Below are positions 1 to 6,212 of a DNA stretch of 6,563 nucleotides, one piece after another (the first letter of the stretch is position 1; each line of letters starts with the position of its first letter). The DNA is taken from assembly GCA_964608055.1 (NCBI GenBank), contig CAZSMJ010000110.1, positions 1-6,563 of the forward strand, written 5' to 3'. Below the pieces are notes generated by a model. It ran no database searches, was not told the DNA's origin, and worked only from the letters and a program-made list of their open reading frames with translations. The position numbers were made by a program, and so were the translations under genes. The stretch is from JALYNX01 sp964608055. Its GTDB lineage: Bacteria; Actinomycetota; Acidimicrobiia; Spongiisociales; ZC4RG35.

Positions 1-1
1 G

Positions 2-976
2 CCGGCGCTCGCCTGTGGCAACTCCATGGTGTTCAAGCCGGCCGAGCTCGCCCCGCTCACTGCACTGAGGCTCGCCGAGATCTACACAGAGGCCGGCCTC
101 CCCGATGGGGTATTCAACGTGGTTCAAGGTGACCACCGGACCGGTGAGTCACTGGTTGCTCATCCCGACGTGGCCAAGGTTTCGCTCACCGGCGAGGTGG
201 GGACCGGCAAGATCGTCATGGCCAACGCCGCCGCCACCCTCAAGCAGGTGACCCTGGAACTTGGCGGCAAGAGCCCGCTGATCATCTTCGACGACGCCGA
301 CCTCGACAACGCCGTCTCCGCCGCCCTGATGGCCAACTTCTACACTCAGGGCGAGATCTGCTCCAACGGCACCCGGGTCTACGTCCACGAGGAGATCCAC
401 GACGAGTTCCTCGAGCGGCTCGTGACCCGCACCTCGAAGATGAAGATCGGCGACCCGATGGACCCCGACACCCACGTCGGAGCGCTGATCTCCCAAGAGC
501 ACATGGACAAGGTCCTCTCTTACATCGAGGCCGGCAAGTCGGCAGGAGCACGGTTGGTCATCGGGGGAGGCCGGCCCTCCGACCCGGCGCTCGTCGGCGG
601 CTACTTCGTGGAGCCGACTGTGTTCGACGCCTGCACCGACGACATGTCGATCGTCCAAGAGGAGATCTTCGGGCCGGTGATGGCGGTGCTCACGTTCCGG
701 GACGAGGACGATGTCATCGCCCGGGCCAACGACACGCCATATGGTCTGGCGGCCGGGGTATTCACCCGGGACATCCAACGCGCCCACCGGGTGGTCGCCC
801 GCCTGGAGGCGGGAACCACCTGGATCAACAACTACAACATCACCCCGGTTGAAATGCCCTTCGGCGGCTACAAGCAGTCCGGCATCGGTCGGGAGAACAG
901 CCTCGTCACCCTCAACCACTACACCCAGGTCAAAAGTGTGTACGTGGAGATGGGCGACGTCGAGGCGCCGTACTAA
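2..976 (+). CDS. betB: Betaine aldehyde dehydrogenase, NAD-dependent (5' partial)
   Basis: This is the C-terminal 324 residues of an NAD(P)-dependent aldehyde dehydrogenase. The frame is open to the window edge and begins inside the typical ALAxGNxxVxKPAE segment, so the ATG at 26 is internal. Seen here: a nucleotide-loop TGEVGTGK, the general-base Glu in LELGGKSP (fragment residue 86), and the catalytic Cys in GEICSNGTRV (fragment residue 120). These two lie 34 residues apart, the same spacing as Glu252 and Cys286 of E. coli BetB. By that comparison about 165 N-terminal residues are missing. The cysteine context, the WINNYNITPVEMPFGGYKQSG block and the end HYTQVKSVYVEMG are characteristic of betaine aldehyde dehydrogenases. 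These cytosolic enzymes convert betaine aldehyde to glycine betaine. An SDR follows 26 nt downstream, probably in the same operon. A related omega-amino-aldehyde substrate is possible, but methylamine genes nearby favour betaine aldehyde. Confidence 0.88.
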   Translation, partial: PALACGNSMVFKPAELAPLTALRLAEIYTEAGLPDGVFNVVQGDHRTGESLVAHPDVAKVSLTGEVGTGKIVMANAAATLKQVTLELGGKSPLIIFDDADLDNAVSAALMANFYTQGEICSNGTRVYVHEEIHDEFLERLVTRTSKMKIGDPMDPDTHVGALISQEHMDKVLSYIEAGKSAGARLVIGGGRPSDPALVGGYFVEPTVFDACTDDMSIVQEEIFGPVMAVLTFRDEDDVIARANDTPYGLAAGVFTRDIQRAHRVVARLEAGTTWINNYNITPVEMPFGGYKQSGIGRENSLVTLNHYTQVKSVYVEMGDVEAPY

Positions 977-1002
977 ACCTGATTTCAAGCGGAGGTAACG
1001 AA

Positions 1003-1833
1003 ATGGCTGATGGCTTCTTGGCGGGCAAGACCGCGATGGTGACGGGTGGGGCATCGGGGATGGGGTTGGCGATGGCGGTGGCATTCGCATCGGAGGGAGC
1101 CAATGTCAGCATCGGATCCCTGCTCGCCGGTGGTTCCAAGGCGGACGGGGAAGTGGTCCACATGCCGGGTCAGGAGCAGATGGACCATGCCATCTCACTG
1201 ATCGAGGCCGAAGGCGTAGACGCCTTGGGGGTCAACCTCGATGTGACTTCCGACGAGTCGGTCGAGGCCTTCTATCAGGAGACGGTGGGCAGGTTCGGCC
1301 AGGTCGACATCCTGGCCAACGCCGCGGGGATAACGGCCGAGCAGACCATCGTCGGGCACCCCGACGCTCTGTGGGCCAAGGTGATCGACGTCAATCTCAC
1401 CGGCACCTACCGAGCCATCAAGCGGGCCCTGCCCGGGATGATCGAGCGGCGCTGGGGTCGGATCATCAACATCGCCTCGACGGCCGCCTCGGTAGGGGCG
1501 GTCACCTCCGGTGCCTACTGCGCCTCCAAGGCCGGTGTGGTCGGCCTCACCAAATGCGTGGCTCTCGAAGGCGCCCCCCACGGGGTGACTTGCAACGCGA
1601 TCAGCCCCACCTGGGTCGACACCTCCTTCGGACGGGAGTGGATGTCGGACATCGCCGAGAAGCAGGAGCACCGCTCCGGCGCCGAGTACATCTCCGACGT
1701 GGAGAAATCCAACCCCCAAGGGCGTCTCATCTCTCCGACCGAGATCGGGTCGCTGGCGCTGTTCCTCTGCACCGAGGGCGCCAACGGGATCACCATGGAG
1801 GACCTCAGGGTGTCCGCCGGGTCGCTGTGGTGA
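1003..1833 (+). CDS. Short-chain dehydrogenase/reductase (SDR) of unknown substrate
   Basis: This is a complete 276-residue classical SDR, somewhat longer than the usual 250. The ATG has a strong Shine-Dalgarno GGAGGT (991-996) six bases upstream. Seen here: cofactor-loop TGGASGMG (14-21), NAAG (106-109) and the catalytic tetrad Asn131, Ser159, Tyr172 and Lys176 (YCASK). It is therefore probably an active NAD(P)-dependent alcohol dehydrogenase or ketoreductase in the cytosol. Three points are unusual. The end of strand beta-2 (NVSIGS) lacks the acidic residue that normally selects NAD, and a glycine/charged insertion of roughly 20 residues (about 40-62) follows it. The usual NxxxPG motif reads NAISPTWVDT. 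The C-terminus ends MEDLRVSAGSLW instead of the common VDGG tail. It resembles 3-hydroxybutyrate dehydrogenases and 3-oxoacyl-ACP reductases only generically. Linkage to the betaine aldehyde dehydrogenase suggests an alcohol or keto intermediate of quaternary-amine metabolism (inference). Confidence 0.85.
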   Translation: MADGFLAGKTAMVTGGASGMGLAMAVAFASEGANVSIGSLLAGGSKADGEVVHMPGQEQMDHAISLIEAEGVDALGVNLDVTSDESVEAFYQETVGRFGQVDILANAAGITAEQTIVGHPDALWAKVIDVNLTGTYRAIKRALPGMIERRWGRIINIASTAASVGAVTSGAYCASKAGVVGLTKCVALEGAPHGVTCNAISPTWVDTSFGREWMSDIAEKQEHRSGAEYISDVEKSNPQGRLISPTEIGSLALFLCTEGANGITMEDLRVSAGSLW

Positions 1834-1848
1834 GGTGCCCCCCTCGCC

Positions 1849-1861
1849 CGACCTTCGGTCG
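1849..1861. terminator. Small hairpin between convergent genes
   Basis: CGACC-TTC-GGTCG forms a perfect 5-bp stem with a 3-nt loop, 15 nt after the SDR stop codon. It has no T-run on either side. It may contribute to ending + strand transcription together with the stronger hairpin beside it, but it could be incidental in GC-rich DNA. Confidence 0.25.
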
Positions 1862-1865
1862 TGCG

Positions 1866-1888
1866 GTCCCCCCGCTTCGCAGGGGGAC
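1866..1888. terminator. Probable bidirectional terminator hairpin
   Basis: GTCCCCC (1866-1872) pairs perfectly with GGGGGAC (1882-1888). Inside this, after a C/A mismatch, GC pairs with GC around a TTC loop. The hairpin lies in the 60-nt gap between two converging genes, 32 nt after the SDR stop and 5 nt beyond the etfA stop on the other strand. That is where a shared terminator is expected. There is no T-tract on either strand, so intrinsic termination would be weak or non-canonical. The role is inferred. Confidence 0.4.
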
Positions 1889-1893
1889 AACCC

Positions 1894-2829
1894 CTACAGC
1901 CCTTTGCGCTTCTTCACCTCGGCGACCACCGCCTCCAGAACGGGGTGGAGGTCGCCGATCACCGCGTAATCGGCCTTGGTCACCATCGGAGCCTCGGGGT
2001 CGTTGTTGATCGCCAGCACGTTCTTCGAGGCCATCATCCCCACCCAGTGCTGGATCGCCCCCGAGATGCCGCAGGCGATGTAGAGATTTGGCGCCACCCT
2101 GGTCCCGGTCTGGCCCACCTGGTCGGAGTGGGGCCGCCAACCGTTGTTGGTGACCACCCGTGAACATCCGACCGCTCCACCCAATAGCCCGGCCAACTCC
2201 TCGAGAATCTGAAAACCTTCGGGTGAACCCACCCCCCGACCCCCACTGACCACCACCGGGGCCGTGGTGAGGGTGATCCCCTCGGAAACCGTGACCCGCT
2301 CCACCACCCTGGTCCGTCCGAGACTGTCGGGGAGATCGGGAGTGAACCGTTCGGCTTCGACCGTATCGGCGGTTGAAGCCGCGGCGAACGAGTGCGGATT
2401 GGCAGTTACCAGCTTCACCGGGGCAGTCAACGTCGCCTCCTCGAAGAGACTTCCCCCCCAACGCATCCGGGTCAGCTCCCAGCTCTCGCCCGAGGGGCGC
2501 ACCTCGGTCACGTTGGCGGCAAGAGGGAGGTCGAGAAACGCGGCCACATGCGACATGACCTCGTTGCCTCTTTCGGTCCCGGCCGCGAGGATCGCGGTCG
2601 ACGACTCTGCTCGGACGAGCTGGGCCAGGGCTTCGCCGATGGCCTCTGGGGCATAGTCGGAGAGAAGGGGATGATCGATCATCAAGCGCCGGGCGACTCC
2701 TCCTAGCTGACAGGGACCGACGGTCACCGCACAGACTTCACCGAGCATCGCGGCGAGGGTGAGAGCCTGAAGAGAGGTTTCCAGGGGCACCCCCGACTCG
2801 TGCTCGACGACGACCAGCACCTGGCTCAC
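1894..2829 (-). CDS. etfA: Electron transfer flavoprotein alpha subunit
   Basis: This 311-residue protein has the usual length for EtfA, which binds FAD and with EtfB carries electrons from a flavin dehydrogenase to the respiratory chain (ETF:quinone oxidoreductase). Seen here: SGGRGVGSPEGF (195-206), SDQVGQTG (235-242), the family signature LYIACGISGAIQH (249-261) and AINNDPEAP (273-281). Ser223, Arg224, Thr241 and His261 fall at the spacing of the human alpha-subunit FAD ligands Ser248, Arg249, Thr266 and His286, so FAD binding looks intact. The start is GTG, and its GTGA overlaps the etfB stop by 4 nt, which implies translational coupling. The stop is TAG. It is last in a three-gene operon led by a dimethylglycine/sarcosine-dehydrogenase-like enzyme, which is its likely electron donor. 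I see no sign of the extra features of bifurcating Fix-type ETFs, though I cannot exclude them by eye. Confidence 0.93.
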   Translation of the reverse strand: MSQVLVVVEHESGVPLETSLQALTLAAMLGEVCAVTVGPCQLGGVARRLMIDHPLLSDYAPEAIGEALAQLVRAESSTAILAAGTERGNEVMSHVAAFLDLPLAANVTEVRPSGESWELTRMRWGGSLFEEATLTAPVKLVTANPHSFAAASTADTVEAERFTPDLPDSLGRTRVVERVTVSEGITLTTAPVVVSGGRGVGSPEGFQILEELAGLLGGAVGCSRVVTNNGWRPHSDQVGQTGTRVAPNLYIACGISGAIQHWVGMMASKNVLAINNDPEAPMVTKADYAVIGDLHPVLEAVVAEVKKRKGL

Positions 2830-3590
2830 ACCAGCCCCAGTTTCTCGAACAGGTCCACCACCGCCGGAGCTGCCTCCGGCCCCTGACCGAGGATGGTGGT
2901 CGCGCTGGCCACCTCGGGCGGGGTGACCAGACGGAGCATCTGGAGCCCACCCTCGACCTGGGCGGGTTGGGTAGTCGCCACCTCCACCTTCTTGGCCTTG
3001 AGCCGGGAGGGCAGAGTCGGGTAACGGGGGAGGTTGATCCCTTCCTTGACCGCGATCACCGCCGGGAGCGGGAGCCGGTAGACCTCGAAGCCGGCTCCGG
3101 TCTCACGTCGCCCCACCACTGAGTCACCATCGATGTCGATGCCCTTGATCCCGCTGACCACGGGCCGGCCCAGGGCGTGGGCCACCCTGATTCCAACCTG
3201 ATAACCGGCTGAGTCGGCTGACTCGTTTCCGAACAGGATGAGGTCGAAGCCACCCCCACTCTCTTCCAGCTCGGCCGTTCGCTGCGCGATCGCGGTCGCC
3301 GTCGCCTGCGGATCCCAGTCGGAGCCGTCCGTCGACAAGAGCACAGCCTCGTCCGCCCCGACCGACACCGCGTAACGCAGCTGCTCCTCGGCTTCGGCGG
3401 GGCCCAGGGTGAGCACCGTGACACTGCCCTCGTGCTTCTCTTTGAGGCGGACCGCCTCCTCCACCGCACATTCCTCGTGGGGGCTCACAGTGAACGGCAG
3501 ATGACGGGCATCCACTGCCTTTTGGTCATCGGTGAGGACGATGCGGGCCCCGGGGGCCGGAACCCGCTTCACGCAAACCAGGACTCTCAA
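2826..3590 (-). CDS. etfB: Electron transfer flavoprotein beta subunit
   Basis: This 254-residue protein matches the normal EtfB length. The N-terminus RVLVCVKRVPAPG is the conserved family start, so the TTG at 3590 is accepted although it is a rare start codon. That TTG overlaps the preceding gene's stop (TTGA). No ATG or GTG lies in frame just upstream, and a good Shine-Dalgarno is lacking, so translation probably depends on reinitiation. Seen here: the GNESADSAGYQVG segment (121-133) at the place of the AMP/FAD-side loop, and AVKEGINLPRYPTLPSRLKAKK (180-201). The latter contains the partner-recognition loop PRYxTLPxxxKAKK. Leu193 sits where Leu195 of human EtfB docks into acyl-CoA dehydrogenase. 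The protein forms the cytosolic heterodimer with the EtfA encoded directly downstream. The operon context suggests an ETF dedicated to N-methyl amine oxidation. Confidence 0.92.
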   Translation of the reverse strand: MRVLVCVKRVPAPGARIVLTDDQKAVDARHLPFTVSPHEECAVEEAVRLKEKHEGSVTVLTLGPAEAEEQLRYAVSVGADEAVLLSTDGSDWDPQATATAIAQRTAELEESGGGFDLILFGNESADSAGYQVGIRVAHALGRPVVSGIKGIDIDGDSVVGRRETGAGFEVYRLPLPAVIAVKEGINLPRYPTLPSRLKAKKVEVATTQPAQVEGGLQMLRLVTPPEVASATTILGQGPEAAPAVVDLFEKLGLV

Positions 3591-6094
3591 CTCTTCATCC
3601 GCTGGTCTTCGGGGTCGAAGAGCGGCGTTGAGCCGGCGACGGCCACCTTCACCGGGTAGAGCTCATTCATGTACATCACGGCCAGGTCGTTGCCCAAAAC
3701 CGCATGCTCCGGCGGCAGATAGGCCATCAAGAGGTATTTGCCGACCGAGGGCCCAGCGCCGGCGGTGGTCACATAGGAGGGGCGATCCTTTCGGTCGATG
3801 ATCCGACCGCCGTCGGGAGTGGTGATCGGCTCTCGCCCGGTGGGGTAGCGCTTGATCCCGTCCCGAGGTGAGGTGTGATCTTCGATGGTGAGAGTGGACA
3901 GGATGGCCGCCGGCTCCTCGTCCCGGGACGCGAGGTAGGCCTCCTTGCCGATGAAATCGTGTGTCTTGACCCGGGGCCTGGCCAGCCCGGCCTCCACCGG
4001 GTTGTACTCGCTTTCGAGCTCGGCCCCCATCAGCCGATAACCCTTCTCCAGACGCCCCGTAGTCCCGTAGACCCCGGCTCCGACTGCCGCCACGCCCAGG
4101 TCTTGTCCGGCTTGCCAGAGCCGGTCCCACATTGGGCGTCCCGCCTCGGCAGGCACGTAGACCTCCCATCCCAGCTCCCCGACATAAGAGATGCGGAACA
4201 GACGGGCGTTGATCGAGTCGAAGTCGACCGCCTGGGTCGTCCCATAGGGGAACGCCTCGTTGGAGAGGTCGTGGTCGGTGATCGACTGGACCAGGTTCCT
4301 TGCCTCGGGGCCCCAGACCCCGATCGTGGTGTAGGCGGAGGTGAAGTCGGCCATGTGCACCGACCCGTCCTCCGGCAGATGCCTCCGGAACCAATGTCCG
4401 TCCCTTGGGCCGTCGAAGGCGCCGGTGATCACCCGAAAATGCTCGTCTCCGAGGCGGAGGACGGTCAGGTCCGCCTTGAACCCGCCCGACTGGGTGAGCA
4501 ACGGGGTGTAGACGGAGCGCCCGATCTCGACGTCGGCGTTGTTCACCGTCATCTGCTGGATGTAATCGACGACACCGGGGCCGGTGAAGTCAAAGATGAC
4601 GAACGGGGCGAGATCGACGAGCCCGACCCGCTCCCGCATCGCCAAATGCTCCGCGCTCTGAATCGGCGACCACCAGCGGCGATCCCACTCGTGGGGACGG
4701 TCCTCGACGCCGTAGTGATCGACCAGAGGCGCATTGGACTCATACCAATGGGGGCGCTCCCAGCCTCCGGCTTCGAAGTAGACCGCCCCGAGATCGGCAG
4801 TCCGGGAATGGACCGGGGAGAGACGCTTGTCACGCTCCGAGGCCCACTGCTCCCGGGGATGGACGATCCCGTAGGTCTTGTTGAAGTGCTCGGCACAGCG
4901 GGCCCGTACGTGGTGCTCGATGCGGGCATAGGGATAGAAACGGGCGATATCCGAGGCATGGGGATCGAGCTCGGGGTAGCCATGGGTCATCCACTCGGCG
5001 ACCGCCCGACCCGTTCCCGGCCCCTCCTTGATCCAGATCGCCGCCGCCGACCAGAGGTTGCGGACCTCGACGGTCTCCCCGATGAGTGGCATGGCGTCGG
5101 GGGTGAGGGAGAGCAGCCCATTGACTGAGTATTTGATCTCCGCCCCGGAGAGGATCTCGGGCATCAGCTCGAGGGCGTCCTCCAGCTGATCGTCGAAGTC
5201 ATCGGCGGTGAAAGGGAGTTCGGTCGGTGACATCCGTGCCTCGGCAATCGACGGGATCTCGTCGGGGGAGTGGAAAATCGGACGATGGGCGTAGGAGCCC
5301 ACCTCCATCGACCCCGACGTCTGACGCTCGTACATGAAGGTGTCCATATCGCGGACGATGGGGAAGGCGAGCTCCTTGCCGGATTCCTGGAGGATCGGGA
5401 TCGGCCCTACGTCGATCATCTGATGCACGGCCGGGGTGAGGGGGATGGTGGCCCCGGCCATCCGGGCAATTCGAGGGCTCCAGACGCCGCAGGCGATCAC
5501 CACGTATTCGGCTTCGACACGGCCCTTGTCGGTGACAACGGCCTTGACTCTTCCCCGAGCGGTCTCGATGTCGAGGATCTCAGTGTTGGCCAACGTTTGC
5601 AGTGCCCCCAAAGCCTGGGCCCGCTCCCGGAAGATGGTTCCGGCTCGCAGCGAGTCGACCGCGGAGACGGTGGGGAAATAGCAGCCGCCGAGCAGGATCT
5701 TCTCGTTGATGAAGGGGACCATTTCCTTGATCTCGGCGGGGCTGACGAGGTGGGCCTCCATGTCCCAGTTCTTGGCCGAGCTCATCCGTCGCCGCAGCTC
5801 CTCCATCCGCTCCTCGGTCCGGGCCACCTCGATGCCGCCGCAGGTGACGTTGACCCCCATCTCCTCGTACTGACGCTGGCTGTCGAGGGTGAGCATCGCC
5901 ATCTCTTTGTTGTGATCGACCGGAAAGATGAAGTTGGAGGCATGCCCGGTGGACCCGCCCGGATTGGGGAGGGCGCCTTTGTCGATCTGGACGATGTCAC
6001 GCCATCCGAGCTCGGCGAGGTGGCCGACGACCGAATTGCCGACGATCCCGGCCCCAATCACCACCACGCTGGCGGTCGACGGCACATCACTCAA
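3587..6094 (-). CDS. FAD oxidoreductase-GcvT fusion, dimethylglycine/sarcosine dehydrogenase family
   Basis: This is a two-part enzyme of 835 residues from the TTG at 6094. The frame is open to a TTG at 6121 (844 aa), but only 6094 has a Shine-Dalgarno (GAGG, 7-nt spacing). Residues about 10-365 form a DAO-type FAD domain with VIGAGIVG (12-19). GSTGHAS contains His51, at the place of the covalent flavin histidine of dimethylglycine and sarcosine dehydrogenases (GSTWHAAG-type). A linker like the FAO middle domain spans about 365-425. A GcvT-like folate domain covers about 470-715, with GGFKADLTV keeping the folate-binding Asp (542), GVWGPEA and YVGELGWEVYVP. A GcvT C-terminal barrel ends the protein. 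Family members oxidise N-methyl groups, pass the one-carbon unit to tetrahydrofolate and hand electrons to ETF, which fits the adjacent etfBA. Dimethylglycine is the likeliest substrate. Sarcosine or another N-methyl amino acid is possible. No signal peptide is seen. Confidence 0.88.
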   Translation of the reverse strand: MSDVPSTASVVVIGAGIVGNSVVGHLAELGWRDIVQIDKGALPNPGGSTGHASNFIFPVDHNKEMAMLTLDSQRQYEEMGVNVTCGGIEVARTEERMEELRRRMSSAKNWDMEAHLVSPAEIKEMVPFINEKILLGGCYFPTVSAVDSLRAGTIFRERAQALGALQTLANTEILDIETARGRVKAVVTDKGRVEAEYVVIACGVWSPRIARMAGATIPLTPAVHQMIDVGPIPILQESGKELAFPIVRDMDTFMYERQTSGSMEVGSYAHRPIFHSPDEIPSIAEARMSPTELPFTADDFDDQLEDALELMPEILSGAEIKYSVNGLLSLTPDAMPLIGETVEVRNLWSAAAIWIKEGPGTGRAVAEWMTHGYPELDPHASDIARFYPYARIEHHVRARCAEHFNKTYGIVHPREQWASERDKRLSPVHSRTADLGAVYFEAGGWERPHWYESNAPLVDHYGVEDRPHEWDRRWWSPIQSAEHLAMRERVGLVDLAPFVIFDFTGPGVVDYIQQMTVNNADVEIGRSVYTPLLTQSGGFKADLTVLRLGDEHFRVITGAFDGPRDGHWFRRHLPEDGSVHMADFTSAYTTIGVWGPEARNLVQSITDHDLSNEAFPYGTTQAVDFDSINARLFRISYVGELGWEVYVPAEAGRPMWDRLWQAGQDLGVAAVGAGVYGTTGRLEKGYRLMGAELESEYNPVEAGLARPRVKTHDFIGKEAYLASRDEEPAAILSTLTIEDHTSPRDGIKRYPTGREPITTPDGGRIIDRKDRPSYVTTAGAGPSVGKYLLMAYLPPEHAVLGNDLAVMYMNELYPVKVAVAGSTPLFDPEDQRMKS

Positions 6095-6100
6095 GTCAGA

Positions 6101-6106
6101 ACCTCG
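6101..6106 (-). promoter_or_regulatory. Shine-Dalgarno favouring the TTG start at 6094
   Basis: On the minus strand CGAGGT lies upstream of TTG (6094-6092). Its GAGG core is separated from the start by 7 nt. The upstream in-frame TTG at 6121 is preceded by ACGCCATTA, which has no purine-rich element. This favours the shorter 835-residue product, which begins about nine residues before the first strand of the Rossmann fold. A GTG at 6085 is a further alternative. Confidence 0.5.
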
Positions 6107-6123
6107 TTTCTGGTCAGCCAATA

Positions 6124-6135
6124 ATGGCGTGCCAT
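6124..6135. repeat. Short palindrome in the divergent leader
   Basis: ATGGC-GT-GCCAT is a dyad with 5-bp arms around a 2-bp centre, about 30 nt upstream of the oxidoreductase's likely start. If transcription begins near 6160 it would lie in the 5' leader. It could be an operator half of a repressor site, or chance. Confidence 0.25.
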
Positions 6136-6160
6136 GGACTCTGTTGCGGTCGGCAGACTA

Positions 6161-6199
6161 GTGTTCCAACATATAGCACACGCCCGCATCGTGGAACAC
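6161..6199. promoter_or_regulatory. Inverted repeat in divergent promoter region, candidate operator
   Basis: GTGTTCCA (6161-6168) and TGGAACAC (6192-6199) are perfect 8-bp inverted copies separated by 23 bp. The arm centres are 31 bp apart, about three helical turns, so both arms face the same side of the DNA. They sit in the only intergenic region from which both the oxidoreductase-etfBA operon and the corrinoid-protein gene can be transcribed. A dimeric or tetrameric regulator binding here could control both directions. As RNA they could also form a weak stem-loop. The regulator itself is not in the window. Confidence 0.4.
6170..6178 (-). promoter_or_regulatory. Possible extended -10 element for the minus-strand operon
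   Basis: On the minus strand TGCTATATG reads as an extended -10 (TGn then TATATG, 4 of 6 to consensus). It lies in the AT-richest part of the intergenic region, inside the spacer of the inverted repeat. No convincing -35 box is seen 16-18 bp upstream. If it is used, one repeat arm would cover the -35 zone and the other the transcription start, as for a repressor site. Confidence 0.22.
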
Positions 6200-6212
6200 A
6201 CCGGAGAAGCCG

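Noticed and set aside
150..200. Glu in the ALDH nucleotide loop (TGEVGTG) as an unusual substitution
   Set aside because: Betaine aldehyde dehydrogenases commonly vary at this position, and as I recall the rhizobial-type sequence carries the same residue. It is not a defect.
149..1090. A 313-codon open frame on the minus strand across the ALDH/SDR junction
   Set aside because: It overlaps two genes with intact catalytic motifs on the other strand and has a Val/Asp/Gly/His-rich composition typical of antisense frames.
3875..5128. A 417-codon open frame on the + strand opposite the oxidoreductase
   Set aside because: It lies wholly antisense to a gene with clear FAD and GcvT domains. Its translation is rich in Gly, Asp, Arg and Pro with no recognisable domain, as expected for the mirror frame of GC-rich coding DNA.
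3587..6121. The oxidoreductase as two genes joined by an assembly error
   Set aside because: The FAD domain plus linker plus GcvT domain order and the total length match known dimethylglycine/sarcosine dehydrogenases, and the frame is continuous.
5270..6124. A 284-codon open frame on the + strand
   Set aside because: It is antisense to the N-terminal FAD domain, has low-complexity composition and no motif. It is a shadow of the real gene.
6095..6212. A possible cobalamin riboswitch upstream of the corrinoid gene
   Set aside because: The whole intergenic region is about 120 nt, shorter than a full cobalamin riboswitch, and I see no B12-box-like sequence.
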